This document shows, one piece after another, positions 48,600 to 61,330 of a DNA stretch of 64,000 nucleotides. The notes beneath the pieces were generated by a model, which worked only from the letters and a program-made list of their open reading frames with translations, searched no databases and was not told the origin of the DNA. This DNA comes from Cryptomeria japonica (Eukaryota > Streptophyta > Pinopsida > Cupressales > Cupressaceae), in assembly GCF_030272615.1 (NCBI RefSeq), contig NC_081412.1, forward strand, positions 670,432,852-670,496,851, in the 5' to 3' direction. Positions within the stretch are counted from its first letter, which is position 1. Every line of letters begins with the position of its first letter. The position numbers were made by a program, and so were the translations under genes.

Positions 48600-50549
48600 G
48601 AAGGATGCTTTAATGAAGGCAGAACCTGAGAAAGCAAATCTTGTCTTGACTAAGCCCACTTTGGCCAAAGTCATTCCTCCTAGATAGTATGTAATGTATA
48701 AGAAATTGGGATATAACATGGTAATGCCTAGGAGGGATGAACCTTATACATCAAAGGGAAAGAGGCCAATGGAGGTTTCCCTTCAATCAAAAGCTTCTCC
48801 AAAAAGGCAGAGGTTGGAAAAAGAGGCACAGTCAAGTGAATCCCTATATTCTCCTTCTGAATCCCCATTATTTATAGGTGATGAGCAGGCAGTTGCTGAG
48901 AAATTACTGCAACTAGGAAGCTTAGGGGAGATTGCATGTACATATGGAGAATTGCAAGAAGGGATGCTAGAAGAGCCAACAGGTGCCAAAATGGACCTGA
49001 CTATTGAAGAATTTGTAGGTAGAGAACTGGATCCTATCATTAAGCATGCCACTAATGAATTTTTGGCTGATAACAGTTTGGTAAAGACAAGAGCCTTTAT
49101 GCAATTTCTTTGGCGAATGCATATAGGGCAGTTTAAAGAAAGGTGTGAAAAGGGGAAAGTTGAACAACCCCATAAGGATACATCTATTTTTGAAGCAGAA
49201 ATAAAGCAAGAAATGGTGAGAGAGTTTGAAGCAATTACCCCTGAGGAAGGGAGAAAATTGATTGCAGAAGTTGGAGTGCTAATTCTCCCAGAATGGGACA
49301 TAGTCGATGCAATAGTTTTTGATGCAGTAAGGAAGGAGAACAAGCCTTAGAGGAAATGGATTATAGTATTAACCATGCAGCCCTTGTAATGTGGTCACTT
49401 AAAAGAGAGGAAAATAAAAGAAGGAGATATTTCTCAGAATATGATTACTTAGGGGGCATGATTATGAAAAGAGTCAGAGACACAAGGGTAGTAGAAGTTG
49501 CTAGCACGACCTTAGAGTCTGCTAAATTCGGCATGGCAGTGGCTGAAAAAGAGGCCAAGGAGAAAGCAGATCTCCATGCAAAATTAGAGGTAGTCCTAAA
49601 GGCTTATAATAAAGCAAATCTTGATCTAGCTTCTAAAGATGGCACTATTGCAGAGCTGAAGAGTAAATTGGAAGGACAACATCAAAGGGGTGAGTCTTCC
49701 CAACTGATGATTGCTTCTTCTCCTACTAAGCCCCCTCCTTCTAGGCCAATTATTGAATTCCCTCCTTCGCCCATGACTCCTGGTTTCCAATCAGCTTAGA
49801 AAATTCAGGATGAGATTGATATATTGAGGCAAGCTCAAACATTTTTTGCAAATAAGTATGAGGAAAAGACCAAGGATACTGTTTTGAGGTTTGCCGATAC
49901 TATTGGGCCAACAATTGTGCATATACATATGGGAAGGGTAATGAGTCTTTTAAATTCTTTCAAAGAAGAAAAGGCTACTTTGGAGCCAATTTTGGATAAA
50001 TGGACTACTAGAGAGGTGGATTTGAACACTATATATTATTTGTCTTAGGGAGAAGAAGGTGTTGATGTCATAATTAGACCTACTTGTGAATTAGAAAATG
50101 AGTTGTCCAGGTTTACGGTAGATGGAGTTAACATTGAAAGGAGGGCAAACTTGTACCGAATGGAGTATGCAAGTGAAAAATTTGAATTGTTTCTTAGAGG
50201 TTTTTTGAGCGCCAACAAGATAAAAGATAAAGAAGTATGGATTAAGGAGCTGGGTCATAAATTGTAGAGAATTAATAAAATTATAAACATGGATGATATT
50301 TCTTTATTTATTCAAACTATTGAGGAAATTGAGAAAATAAAATCACATTTCGGATTTTTGGAGAAGGAAGTCAAACAGTTGGCAAAATCATGGAAGAGTT
50401 GGAACAAACTGAAGAAAAAAATCATTAAATTCTCGTGGCCTGATGATGATACATTCAAAATATGGGAAACCAAATATATTTTGAAAGGAGCAGAAGCAGA
50501 GGAAGGTCCCACCGACGCCCCAACATGTGGCAGTTCACAAGCAACCTGA
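48600..50549 (+). pseudogene. Uncharacterised family member 1, C-terminal half
   Basis: Resumes directly after copia C. A TAG at 48685-48687 precedes a 218-codon open part: basic, Ser/Pro-rich linker (SPKRQRLEKE, 48790-48850), then a helical region with ITPEEGRKLIAEVGVLILPEWD (about 49228-49293). A one-base deletion near 49345 shifts the frame; the rest (49356-50549) is in one frame with TAG stops at 49797, 50046 and 50265. This part is Lys/Glu-rich and likely coiled-coil (AEKEAKEKADLHAKLEVVLK), with a Pro-rich linker (PTKPPPSRPIIEFPPSP). The modular layout suggests a structural or DNA-associated protein, but no function can be assigned. Confidence 0.6.
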
Positions 50550-51536
50550 TCTATAGAGGAATACTTTTCACAATCAGTTGCGCTCCTACTGGTACAATAT
50601 TTTGTAATTGGTGTAAGTTTTTTGGGGGAATTATGGTTAGGATAGGAATATTTTGTAGGGAAGTCTAAAGCTTGTCGCATCCTATTTTCTATAAGTGGAT
50701 ACCAGGACTACCTAGAATGGGGATCACCAGAATTTTGTATGAAAGCTCTGGCAAAATATATACATCCTTTTGTTTTGTCATTTTGAAGGATCATTTTGCA
50801 TCTATGTAAAAATGTGATGAGAGAATATTAATATACAATCAGAATATTTATGAGCCCACATCTATGTTGCCTTTGTGTCTGTATGCTTGTTATCATTTTG
50901 ATTAAATGATCTATGATTGTTTAGTTGTCTCCAAAAGCATGGGGTGTCAAGAATCTCTTTATCTCCAGTGAATTCCCTTGAAAAGAAATGATTATGATAG
51001 TATATTGAGAATAAGAATGCTTTTAGGACTTTAAAAGAAATATGCGAAGATCAGTTAATATAGAGTTTGGAATAATGAAAAACCCTATCTCATATTTAAT
51101 GAAACAACATGTGATGGCACATCATAGCAAATCAAATGACAAATTTATGAAGAGGATGAAGATAATTCATCAACACAAAAGCATGAACAATATTTAGAAA
51201 AGAGAAACCTTGAACCTTGTATATTAATCCTTAGAAAATGATTGCATACAAAAAATGTACTTGAAAATACTCCATTACAGTCTGTGTGCACAAAAAGATA
51301 CTTCTTCTTCCTATAGACTTCACTAATACATATAACTTGCAGTCCTTGCAAGTTGTATATATTTTCCCTGAATCCTAGATACCTTTACATACAAAATGAC
51401 TCATTATAAATCTACATGCTAAGAGATACAAATGAGAGAACACACCCTTTCATTAGCCTAAACAACTAACTGAACACCAACTAAATAGCCTAACTAAAAC
51501 ATCAATTGCACTACAAACACAAAACTAAATAATGAC
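50550..51536. other. Spacer between two convergent relatives
   Basis: AT-rich, no gene recognised. It separates the 3' ends of the tail-to-tail pair and may include both 3' untranslated regions. Confidence 0.4.
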
Positions 51537-53450
51537 TTAATATTTTCGATCCAGCGGCAGTCCACACTTCTGAATGTGCCACAAATAGCCTTCATCTTTG
51601 TAGGTTGTTGTGTTGAATATTGCATCCTTGGCTGTGTTCTCAATCATGTAAAAGTTCTCCAACTGATCGGTCTTATCATTCATATCAAGAATATCCACCC
51701 TGGCAATGGCTTGGGCTACACTAAGCAAAGACCTACACTCAAAGAGCCATACAGTTTTATCCTTAATCACACTTGCATCATCTACCAATCTGGGAACCCC
51801 ATGCTGAATAATTTGCTGGCACTCATCAAATTCAGATCTCATTTCCTTCATAAATTCATCATGTGTGACAAGCAAACCCTAAACCTTCTTATTTACCTTT
51901 TCCCTAGTCGATGCATCTTGTAATAATAGGTTGAGTCTGTCTCGAATTCTGATATTAGAAACCATAGTGTCCATGTTTTTTTTTATATAAATTCCAGAAT
52001 TCATTCAATGCCTTCTCCATGTTATCATATCTTTTACTTATCAGTACACAAGCAATATCAGCCCTAATGCCCTTCATCTCCCTCTTGAACTTAGTGTGTT
52101 CATAAGCAATTTTTCATATTTCTTCTTCCAGTGGCCTCCTAAATCAGTAATTTGAGGGATCGGATGCCCACTCCTCTTAAGGGTTTCCTCATATAAAGCC
52201 TTATATTTATTTTTCTCTGCTATCTCGTGTTTCATCTAAGCCTTATTGAATTTTGAGATATTAATGCCTATGTCAGCAGTGACCATAGGATCTACTTTCC
52301 AACTTTTAGGGTCATCATGTGACCAAAAGCTTTATCCACATCTATTGTTTTTGGCCTTTTATTTGGGGGTTACAATGCCCATAAAAACATTTCTTGTTCA
52401 TCCAGATCATATCTCGATCCAATGAATATATCCTTAACCCCTTGGACATTCAACTTGAAGTCCTTATTTTCTGAATGTAACAAACTATCAAAAATAAAAG
52501 ATGCACTCAAATCCCATCTTGGGAAAAGAATAACACCTACCTCTGCTAGCAACTGCCTTCCTCTTTGAGGGGTCATTATCTCTATTTCTGCATCAATATC
52601 AGCTTTAAGCTTCTACAATATTTCCTCCTTATTCTCTAGTGTGATATTTGGCATTGCTTCCCTCAACTTCTTCCCTTTGAAGTGGTATAAAAATAATTTA
52701 AACTCTTTAGACTTGATGAACTGATCATCTGAAATAAATGAAGTGTGCTTTGTCATCCTCTCATCTATTTCTGTATTTAGCACAACAAGGAGCTTATCCT
52801 GTGCTTTTGGTTCTTTCTCTTTCTCAGGTGCATGGAGCTTGGAAACCACTTCGTTCTCCCTTGAATCACTTTGAGCTGGGTCTCTCTCCATGTTTTCTAG
52901 TCTCTATCTTCTCTCCTCCAATTTCTTCTCCGAGATCTCCATAACCTCTCCAAGCTCCCCCACTTCCTTATTTTTACACATGTCTTCAAACTCATCCTCC
53001 TGATGAAAGTAATCTCCCAACTCTTGTCTCTTCCTGCTTGTGTGGATGTAACCCTCAAGATCATAATGCGTTCTAGTCATGTGCTAGATTAGGTTGTATT
53101 CATCCACCATCTTCCTGTCAATAACCTCATATGCTCTGGTAGATACAATTTTAAAATCCTGTAAATGAAGTGTACCAGGGAGGAAGGCTTGCTTATGTGC
53201 ACCTCCAAAATGCTTGGCATTAGAGACACTTAATTTCCTTACAATTTTCAAAAAGACAATCCTATCTGGTGCAGGCTTCGGTAGCACATAGGGGTAACCT
53301 TCAAATCCATAGCACCAAACAAAAGTGAAGTTTTCGCATGAGTACCAATCACCCCAATTGTGATTAACCTTTGGATTAATCATCCCAAACAATAGCTTCC
53401 CTTTTGAGCTTGACCCTTCCATCTCTGCAAATTCCTTTACTCTATGCTCG
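51537..53450 (-). pseudogene. Uncharacterised family member 2, inverted
   Basis: Minus-strand pieces in the same order as member 1: KVNHNWGDW...YGFEGYPYVLP (53422-53084), an acidic linker (53083-52892), a helical block ending MTPQRGRQLLAEVGVILFPRWD (52891-52500), and a C-terminal helical part (51875-51537) that has CQQIIQHGVPRLVDDASV. TAG and TAA stops and frameshifts separate them. The block MTP..GR.L.AEVGV.L.P.WD matches member 1, establishing homology; overall similarity is modest, so the split is old. No copia insertion is present in this copy. It could be transcribed toward member 1. Confidence 0.6.
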
Positions 53451-53639
53451 GTAGCTCAGAATATTTCTCAATAAACACCTGATATCTTTCTGCAATAACT
53501 TTGTGCAAAATGTTGTTATGCGACACTGGCTATATATCCCAAGGAGTCCAACCTTGTACTTAATTACTACAATCTTGATGGATCTACTTTGTGTGGCAAT
53601 GGACCTACTCAATGGATGCATTTAATGGAAGCCCTTTTG

Positions 53640-54965
53640 TCAGTTTTTCACATCAAGACCTCGAATGGCTAGTCAGCGAAACTTTTCCCGATGATTCAAT
53701 TGTTTAGCGCTGTTTGTTATGATTTTATTGCTTTTCACCATTTGATCGGCACAATCTATTCTAACTGACTTATCGAGTCTCAAGATAGCAATTTTTCTCC
53801 TATCCAATGGTTCACTTTATCTCGATGGGAACTCCTTCAATTTTGGCTTTTCTTTTTGTTTTCACGCTCCATCGGCATAACTCTACCCAAAGCATTCACC
53901 TTCGATTTTCTTTTACTTAACCCATCAGGTATCGGCATAGTTCATTTTATGTCCCTCCGATGCCCCGATGATCTTAATATACCAATCTGCATTCTGACTA
54001 AGTCCCTCGTATTATCGACATAACTCACCCTGAAGAACGCCTAGCAACTCTCCATCCACCTTAATAGTCCTATCAGGATTCGGCATAGCATAAAAAATTC
54101 TTCTTCCGATGTCCTGATGAGTCCTCACTTAATGTTTACTTTATCAGTATAATTTACACTGATATCCCTACAGACGCTTTTATCTTCATTGAGGATCAGA
54201 ATAGCCTTTTTCTATTCCTCCCGAAGTCCCGATGACTCTCTGATGCACTTTTATGCTTTATTCTTCTGAGTCTGTTTTATCAATATAGGTAATACCGATG
54301 GTTCCACCTTCCGATTTTCCATGGCATCGGGGATCGGTCTAACTATTTTAGCAATATCTCGATATGGTCTTTTTCTCCAATGGGCCCACCTTCAGTTCCC
54401 TTTAGTCATCGGGTATCGGGATAGAATTTTCTCATTACTTTCGATCTCCCGATGCTATAAGTCCATGATCTGCATTGCCTTATTGTTACAAGTTACACCG
54501 ATAGGTTCATAAGTTACACCTTCTGCCTCATCAGAAAAAGCTATCCCAATGGTATGCCTTTATCAAGAGTGCGCACTGTACTGAGTTTTTTTTAAGTGCT
54601 TCAATGAATCCGCCCTCTGATTTATCGATATATGTTATGACAGTAATCCTTCTTTTCCTTTCCAGTGTTGTTTCATAGGGACTAATGCTGATAATTAAAA
54701 ATTTTCAATTTTGAACAAATGAGCCATCCACCTTGAATATTAGTGATCCCCACTATCCCGCATGGTCTGATACATATTAGAAAACAATCTCCCTGATGAT
54801 GTATGTTATCTCTATGAGTCTTCTTCCTTTCTTGATTGGAACCACTTTATCGGAGAAAGTCTTTTTGATAGAGTCACCTTCTTTATTTGGTGCATCAGGT
54901 ATCGGGGTAACATAAATTAGGACCTCCCGACGACCAGATGTCCTCGCTATGCATAAATCACATCG
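53640..54965. repeat. Degenerate hairpin array (TATCGGNATA / CCCGATG units)
   Basis: About 12-15 loosely spaced units of 80-100 bp. Each has a left word like CATCGGGTATCGGCATA and, 35-45 bp on, a right word like CTCCGATGCCCCGATGA, which is the imperfect reverse complement of the left. Clear cases are near 53925-53985, 54066-54120, 54405-54455 and 54893-54935. Spacers are CT-rich and differ from unit to unit. No coding sequence is recognised. Confidence 0.75.
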
Positions 54966-55194
54966 TCAGATATCACCTGACCTTCTCTTTTGTCGGGCCC
55001 CACCTTGGTTGCGAAGCCACGCTGGATAACGTTCGTGCATGTCCATCATGCGGTATAGTGACAACCGTTGGATCTGGATGTAACCTGCATGCCTTTTATC
55101 CTTTTTCCCATCCGATAACCGAAGCTGCCTCGATGACCGAAGATGACTTCATCGGCTCATCAAGATGACTTCGAGCCTGTTAATTCGAGCTTTG

Positions 55195-55890
55195 TTAAGC
55201 TCCAAAATAGATCTTTTGTACAACGTGTTAGTGATAGGTTAGTTAGTCGCAACCACTGATTACAAAATGGATGGTGTAAAATGGTCCACTAACACACATG
55301 TTAGTCAATCTGTAGTGACATTTTTGAGCCAAATTAGATGCACAATAGACCTTTCATACAACATGTTAATGACAGGTTAGTCAATCGCAACCACTAACTG
55401 CAAAATCGACAGTGTAAAATGCACGACTAACATGCATGTTAATCAAGACTCATCGGGTATCGATATAGCAAACTAAGACCACTCCCGATAGATGAAACAT
55501 ACTCCGATATGTCGAGGTCATCGACAGAGGTTGTGCCGATAGAGCTTACATATTTTCTTCACACCTATTTCATTAGTGAGATTTAAACCGATGAGTATGA
55601 ACAAAGGTCAAGTGAATTGGAGGCATACAGCGTGTTACTAACCGGTTAGTCAATCACAACCATTAACTACAAAATCGATAGTGTAAAATGCGTGACTAAC
55701 ATGTGTGTTAGTCAAGACTCATTGGGTATCGATATAGTAGACTAAGACCACTCCCGATAGCCGAAACATACTCTAATATGTCAAGGTCATTGACAGAGGT
55801 TGTGCCCATAGATCTCACAGATTTTCTTCACATTGTTTCATCGGTTAGATTTAAATCGATGAGTATGAACAAAGGTCAAGTGAATTAGAG
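55195..55890 (+). repeat. Palindrome modules with 269-bp tandem duplication
   Basis: A module at 55195-55335 has AACGTGTTAGTGATAGG and CACTAACACACATGTTAGTC. The composite unit 55376-55644 (second half of a module, TATCGATATAG hairpin words, then GAACAAAGGTCAAGTGAATT) is repeated at 55645-55890. Within the units, GACTAACATGCATGTTAATC and GACTAACATGTGTGTTAGTC are palindrome variants. Confidence 0.88.
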
Positions 55891-56837
55891 GCATATTTCA
55901 AACAATCGCGGCTATTGTAGCTCCAAAAGAGACCTGTCGTACATCATGTTACTGATAGGTTAGTCAATCGCAACCGTTAACTGCAAAATTGATAGTGTAA
56001 AACACGTGACTAACAGACGTGTTAGTCATTCTATACTATCTTTTTCAAACGAGAATAGATGCGTCCATTTCCAACACATACCACTGATATCTCTGAAAAT
56101 GTTCAAGACCCTGCTCTATGCTAATCCTCCAAAAGTGCTTCTGCAATGAAACTAATTGTGAAGATGAGGATTGCCAGAATGCCATAGTACTCAATGTTCC
56201 CTTCAATATTGCCCAACTGATGCTTTTTCATGAAGATACTACAACATATCACCTATACATAGAATCCACCAATAAATGCTCTTATGATGAAACTAAAAGT
56301 GTCCATATATAGCACAAAACTATTTTGTAAAAATATGTGCTAACAGGATGAAGGTCTAACAGTAAAGTAGCTTTGGTCATTTGTGCCAAGCGACCAATAT
56401 CATGGCAAACACATTTGACATCAACCACTATCTCAAAACACTATCACATTGAAGATATCATCATTATGGTTGTTTACTGTTGATGATATCTCTTTCTTTG
56501 TCTGATATGTACAGGACCAAAATGGGAAAACACTGGAAATGGCAGGACATTATGGTATTGGAAGTTCAAGATGATGGTGAAGGTTTGCATCATTTATGTT
56601 CAAGGGATATTCAGTGGATGCCAATTTGTGTCAAAAATCATTCAACAACAGACCTGTGTGCAACAATTCCATTGGGTAGATTGGATGCATTCATCAGAGG
56701 GGAATCGTTGTGCGAAGGTGTTGAAACCCAATTCCTCTGAAAGTGACCCACTGAGCACAATAGTGCTGTGGACAACATGCATACAACAAAGATGTATAGC
56801 CGATTCATAGACACATTCTTTCCTATTCTTTGTCTAG

Positions 56838-58790
56838 GTTTAATGACATTATGACTATAGTTGATAATAGGAGAGTTGTTTTTGAAGGTATTGGTGTTCA
56901 TATGGACCATAAGACAATAGGAAAAAGTTGTCGAATAAGAAGCGCGCGCAGGCATATCAGAAAAAAAGAGGTAGTACATGCCACTTCATTGTTAAGGGGT
57001 TATATGGTAGGCCAGATGTGGCCATCTTGATATTGAAGCAACCCTTGCATGTAAACAAGAATGGTGAAGCTTGTCATGGCATCGATGATACTAGCAATGA
57101 GTTGCGCTCTCAATTTGCACCAAACCTTTCTGATGAATGCAAAGCATATATAGAGAGGTTGTTGCTGATGGATGTGAGCATTGATGCTATTGTGGAAAAA
57201 CATCTTGATGATCCCATTTTTCATGACATGTTGAAGAAGAGATTCATTCATCACACGCAAGGATGTTATGAATGCGGTGACGAGGGTCCATTCTATTCGG
57301 TCACAAAAGCATGTGCGTGATGCCACTAGCATCTTAGAGAGGAAAAAATAGGATGAGGCAAATTTCTTTTTTTTTTCCAGTAGCCACAAGGTGCTAATAG
57401 ACTTTTCATTATGGGAATACAAATGGCTTGGATGCTTGACATGATGGTACGATTCTCAGATGAATCAATCATCTCAATGGATTCAACATTCATAACAAAC
57501 AAATACGAGGTAAGTCTCTTCGAACTTAACCTGTTTTCATGCAGCCCATTTGATTTGTGGATGGTCATGATCTTCCTGTTTGTTGTTTAAAACAGTGTCA
57601 ATTGTATTCATGTCTCATCTTCGATGAGCAGCAATCGGGGGTGCCTGTTACATGGGCTGTGACATCAAGGAACAAGATCGAGGATATCCAAGTAAGGTTG
57701 ATGGAGTTGCGGACATGAGGAAAGGAAAAGAGGCCTGATTTGAGGATCAATGCATTTATTAGGGATGATGCGAGTGCAAAGATTCAAGCTATAGAGTAAG
57801 TGCAAGAGAAAAAAAAATTCTACATGAAATCAAACATTATGATATTGTGGTCTACGTTTTATTTCAAATGAGCTAGCTCCCGACTTAGCCCAATTAAACA
57901 TTTTTTTCATAACATGAGTGTTTTTGAATGTCGTTTCATACTTTGTATTTGGCACGTGCGTTGAGCATGGTTGAAGAATGTGTACAAGTATGTAATGAAG
58001 GAAAGAGTAATGGACATTTTTCACCGTCTAGGGGCGATAATGATGGCAAAGCATGAAAGTGACAACATCACTGTGGAGGAGCTGCACACTTTCTTTGCCA
58101 AATTTAGTGATCGGCCACATTTTCTAGAGTACTTCTACAACACATGGTGTCAAGGAAAAGGCCATATCAGTGAGTTCGACATTAGATTTGAGTGGTGGCT
58201 TTATAACTTGTTACCCATTTTGGTTGTTGTTTGGTAGTTGACATCCTACTCCTATTTTTAATTTCTTTATTTCAATTTTTTTTTTGGCCAGCTATGTGGG
58301 CGAAAAACTTTAGGAATTTTTCTCATGCTAACTAGGATACAAATAATGCCATCGAATCATACCATGGAAAATTGAAGTCGTTGCACCTAAGAGATGATAA
58401 AAAGACATGCTCGAGAAGGATGGACAATTTGTATTTTGTACTTGTGTATAAAATGGAACCATTCTACCAGCATAAGCGAGAATTGCAGAATTTTGGATTT
58501 ATCAAAAATGGCATGTTGACACATTTGTAAACTAGTATGGGGAGGGAAAAGGCAATTCCTGATGCCAATTGTGTTCTAGACAACACTACTTCTGGTTGGT
58601 ACTAGGTGAAAAGGCAGTCCTCGTGCAACTAGTATGTGGTTAGGAAATTTGCGGATCACTTCTACATCTGTGAATGTCCATGGAGTTTGCGAGGAAACAT
58701 GTGCAAGCATGCATTGAAGGTTGTTGCAATGGTGAACAATTCATTCCATGATTCACGTGTTGCAGGTAAGTGGATGTTCGTGAATGTTGA
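56838..58790 (+). pseudogene. MULE-type transposase / SWIM zinc-finger protein relict
   Basis: The 57000-57320 part reads CHFIVKGLYGRPDVA...HVNKNGEACHG, the N-terminal part of a plant SWIM/MULE-like family. 57403-57510 gives a MDSTFITNKYE segment holding the first catalytic Asp region; a GT-AG intron fits 57511-57594. FDEQQSGVPVTWAVTSRNK and INAFIRDDASAKIQAIE (57595-57797) follow, then after a second probable intron, IWHVR and AWLKNVYKYVMKE (from about 57910). 58290-58380 has DTNNAIESYHGKLKSL preceded by a TAG (58333) where Gln is usual. The SWIM finger C-E-C-X8-C-K-H is intact at 58669-58710. Frameshifts and TAG stops (58630 among them) make it inactive. Family members bind element ends and excise DNA in the nucleus. 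Confidence 0.78.
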
Positions 58791-58882
58791 TCTTTGCTAA
58801 CTTAAAAGATGTGTACTTCACTCTAAGATCTTGATTCATACAGATCCTATTCCTATGCCGACTTCAACATCTGCTAATACTA

Positions 58883-59395
58883 ATGAAAACCCAACACCTG
58901 AACCTGTTGTCGATAGGATTTTATAATGCACATACAAATTTAGAGGATGTGGACATCGTAATGTGGAACGAAGAAAACAGAAAGTTAAACATATTTTCAC
59001 AAACAATGTCAGGTTCAAGCGATAAAGTAATGACATTTGTAGGCTGTTTGGATAGGTTCATGGCTGATCTTCAGAATGCCAATGCCATGTCATTTGATTT
59101 TAGTCTGTCTATCGATCTAGCCAATACAACCACCGAATGTATGTGGCCTTGGTTTAGTGCAAGTCGGATCTGTCATCGCAATCGACGACAACATAGGAAG
59201 AGTACTACGAGTGAGATTTGTCATGATGTTCAGCAACCTATCACCTTTGAGTTCCCCTTTGAGACTTCTAGGAGGAGAAGAGGAAAGAGGCAATTGGACC
59301 AAGCACCAGAACCACATGTCCTTTCCAATCCATCGGTTGTGTCTGATATAGGTTGGTACTCTAGTGTCACCTATAAGTGGTTTCTAAACATGTGA
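58883..59395 (+). pseudogene. Open frame downstream of the SWIM domain
   Basis: A 170-codon frame overlapping, in another phase, the continuation of the transposase (Pro/Thr-rich DPIPMPTSTSANTNENPTPE at about 58855-58905). It ends in a basic Arg-rich region (ETSRRRRGKRQLDQ). It may be the C-terminal part of the transposase, frameshifted, or a separate element-borne gene. No domain is recognised. Confidence 0.35.
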
Positions 59396-59399
59396 ATGT

Positions 59400-60000
59400 T
59401 GCACGTGTTTATTTAGTCATCATGTCTTGTAGTCGATGAAAGTGATCCACACTTATGTGTGATAGTGTTCGACACCCCCTCAACACCTGGCCATAGGAGT
59501 CCTCATCGACGATTGGCTTTTGATCATCTTTTACATAGACAGAGATCACAGAGTGATCCCCACTGATACTAATTTTGGTATTATTTGTTCAGATTAAGCT
59601 TTATGTTTGTAACTATGTCATCTATGTGCTTGATGTTTAGCCATTCTTCATTTAACCTATTGCATAATATGGAACAACTTTTTTTATTGTAGTTGTGTTG
59701 TAATGTTTACTATTACTGTCCCTAAGCATCTTTTATAATGTATCTTTGTATGCAAGTCCATTATTTTTCACCTTGTTTTATCACTAAATGGCTTTCACAT
59801 ACACGTCGGGCGACAGGCGCAGGTTTTATGCAACTTAAATTTAAGTATTACGCTTTTATGTCTTCAATTTATTGAATGTTCTAGTTAAATAATTAATAAT
59901 CTTATGGTGTGATTATGTCTTGCATTTTTTTAGTGCCCTTAACACTCTTATGTCTTACATTTATTTAATGCTATAATTATATTACTAACACTCTTATTGT
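59400..60000. other. AT-rich DNA, nothing recognised
   Basis: AT-rich with repeated CTTATGTCTT(G/A)CATTT words near 59910-59960. No gene is recognised. Confidence 0.35.
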
Positions 60001-60493
60001 ATGTATCTGTAGATTGCTAGAGAGGTTGGCAGAGAATGACGAGGAGTCTGCCTTATTTCACTACCTCCCAGATATTGTTGTTTCAGATATTATCTGGAAA
60101 ATAACTCCCAGATGAGCCGCTGAGTGGACCATTCAAATGAGAAGACATTATACTGAGGACAATATGTACACTGTCCACATAAAAGACGTGATCTCGTTCG
60201 CCAGAATGTCGACTTCATTGACGGTCGCTTTGTATAGGTGAATATGGCCAGTGTATTTCGCCCTTGCATACTGGCCAACCACTCTCCCTCGGATTCACAT
60301 AATGTGTGCTGACAGACCCCATTGGAGACGTGGACGTTCCCTGGTGCCATACTCCGATGATAGTATCGAGGATGTCATGACATTCTTTCCATGGAACCTA
60401 CTTATTATGGACTCCACCCATATTTTCACGGGTTATGGTAGTCCACGGCCAGCACGGAGGTTTGTGAGGATACAGATTATATTCCCAACATAG
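60001..60493 (+). pseudogene. Uncharacterised coding-like fragment inside the MULE
   Basis: The base composition is markedly less AT-rich than its flanks. One frame gives a coding-like fragment (ISFARMSTSLTVALYR, then a TAG at 60235-60237, then IWPVYFALAYWPTTLPR and RPHWRRGRSLVPYSDD) to 60493. No family recognised. It may be a second element-borne gene or a captured host exon. Confidence 0.4.
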
Positions 60494-60710
60494 AGGAGGT
60501 CCTCTAATTAAAATTGTATGACTGCTTATGTATGACTATGCTCTTTTTTATAAAACAATTAATTTTTATGGTTAAATAGTCGATCTTTGTACATCGTTTG
60601 TCTTGATTGTTAGCGATTTATATGTTTGTGTCAGTTATGTTTACAATTTATATGTTTGTCTCTATGCACTTTATATGTCTACAAACCAATACACTTTATA
60701 TGTTAATTTA

Positions 60711-60978
60711 AATCTAATAAATATAATCCTTTCTCTAAACATGTCATAGGCATTAAGTCTACTCTAAAAGGAATAGCATTGATTTCTGTAATAATGCAAT
60801 TTTGATATGCAATGAAATTAAGATGTGAGATATGGAATGCAGATAATCTAATAAATATAATCCTTTCTCTAAACATATCGTATGCATTAAGTCTACTCTA
60901 AAAGGAATAGCATTGATTTCTGTAATAATGCAATATTGATATACAATGAAATTAAGATGTGAGATATGGAATGCAGAG
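60711..60978. repeat. 134-bp tandem duplication
   Basis: 60711-60844 and 60845-60978 are almost identical (AATCTAATAAATATAATCC to GGAATGCAGA), a recent event. The duplicate minus-strand peptide frames here arise from it. Confidence 0.95.
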
Positions 60979-61330
60979 GTGTAAATTGTGAACACTTTGA
61001 TTGAAGATAATTTTCTCTCCTTCATGATGATGCAAGTATGCCAATGTTTCATATAAGATATATCAATTAGTTAAGATTAATTAAGGAGGTTATGTTTTAG
61101 AAATGCTTTATTGTTACAATATAAACAATCCATTACATGTCATCAAAGGGAATGGCACAAGAAAATAAAAGACAGCACGTATAACAGTAGCAGATAGTAT
61201 AAAATAATATCATAAGTGATCGACAAGGAAACTTAAAAATTGACCATAAACTACATATAGTGCAATTTATCAACAAAGTTGTCAAACATGGTAAATAGAG
61301 TCCACGAATAAGCGAAATCGATTAACATAG
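60979..61330. other. AT-rich DNA, nothing recognised
   Basis: No gene or motif recognised up to the right inverted repeat of the probable MULE. Confidence 0.35.

Noticed and set aside
48783-49343. A 186-codon minus-strand frame
   Set aside because: Ser/Ile-rich antisense of the plus-strand frame at 48694-49350, whose relationship to the paralogue supports the plus strand.
53640-54960. Possible tRNA or rRNA gene in a hairpin-rich stretch
   Set aside because: No A/B box pair, cloverleaf or rRNA core words; hairpins are a repeated motif with variable spacers.
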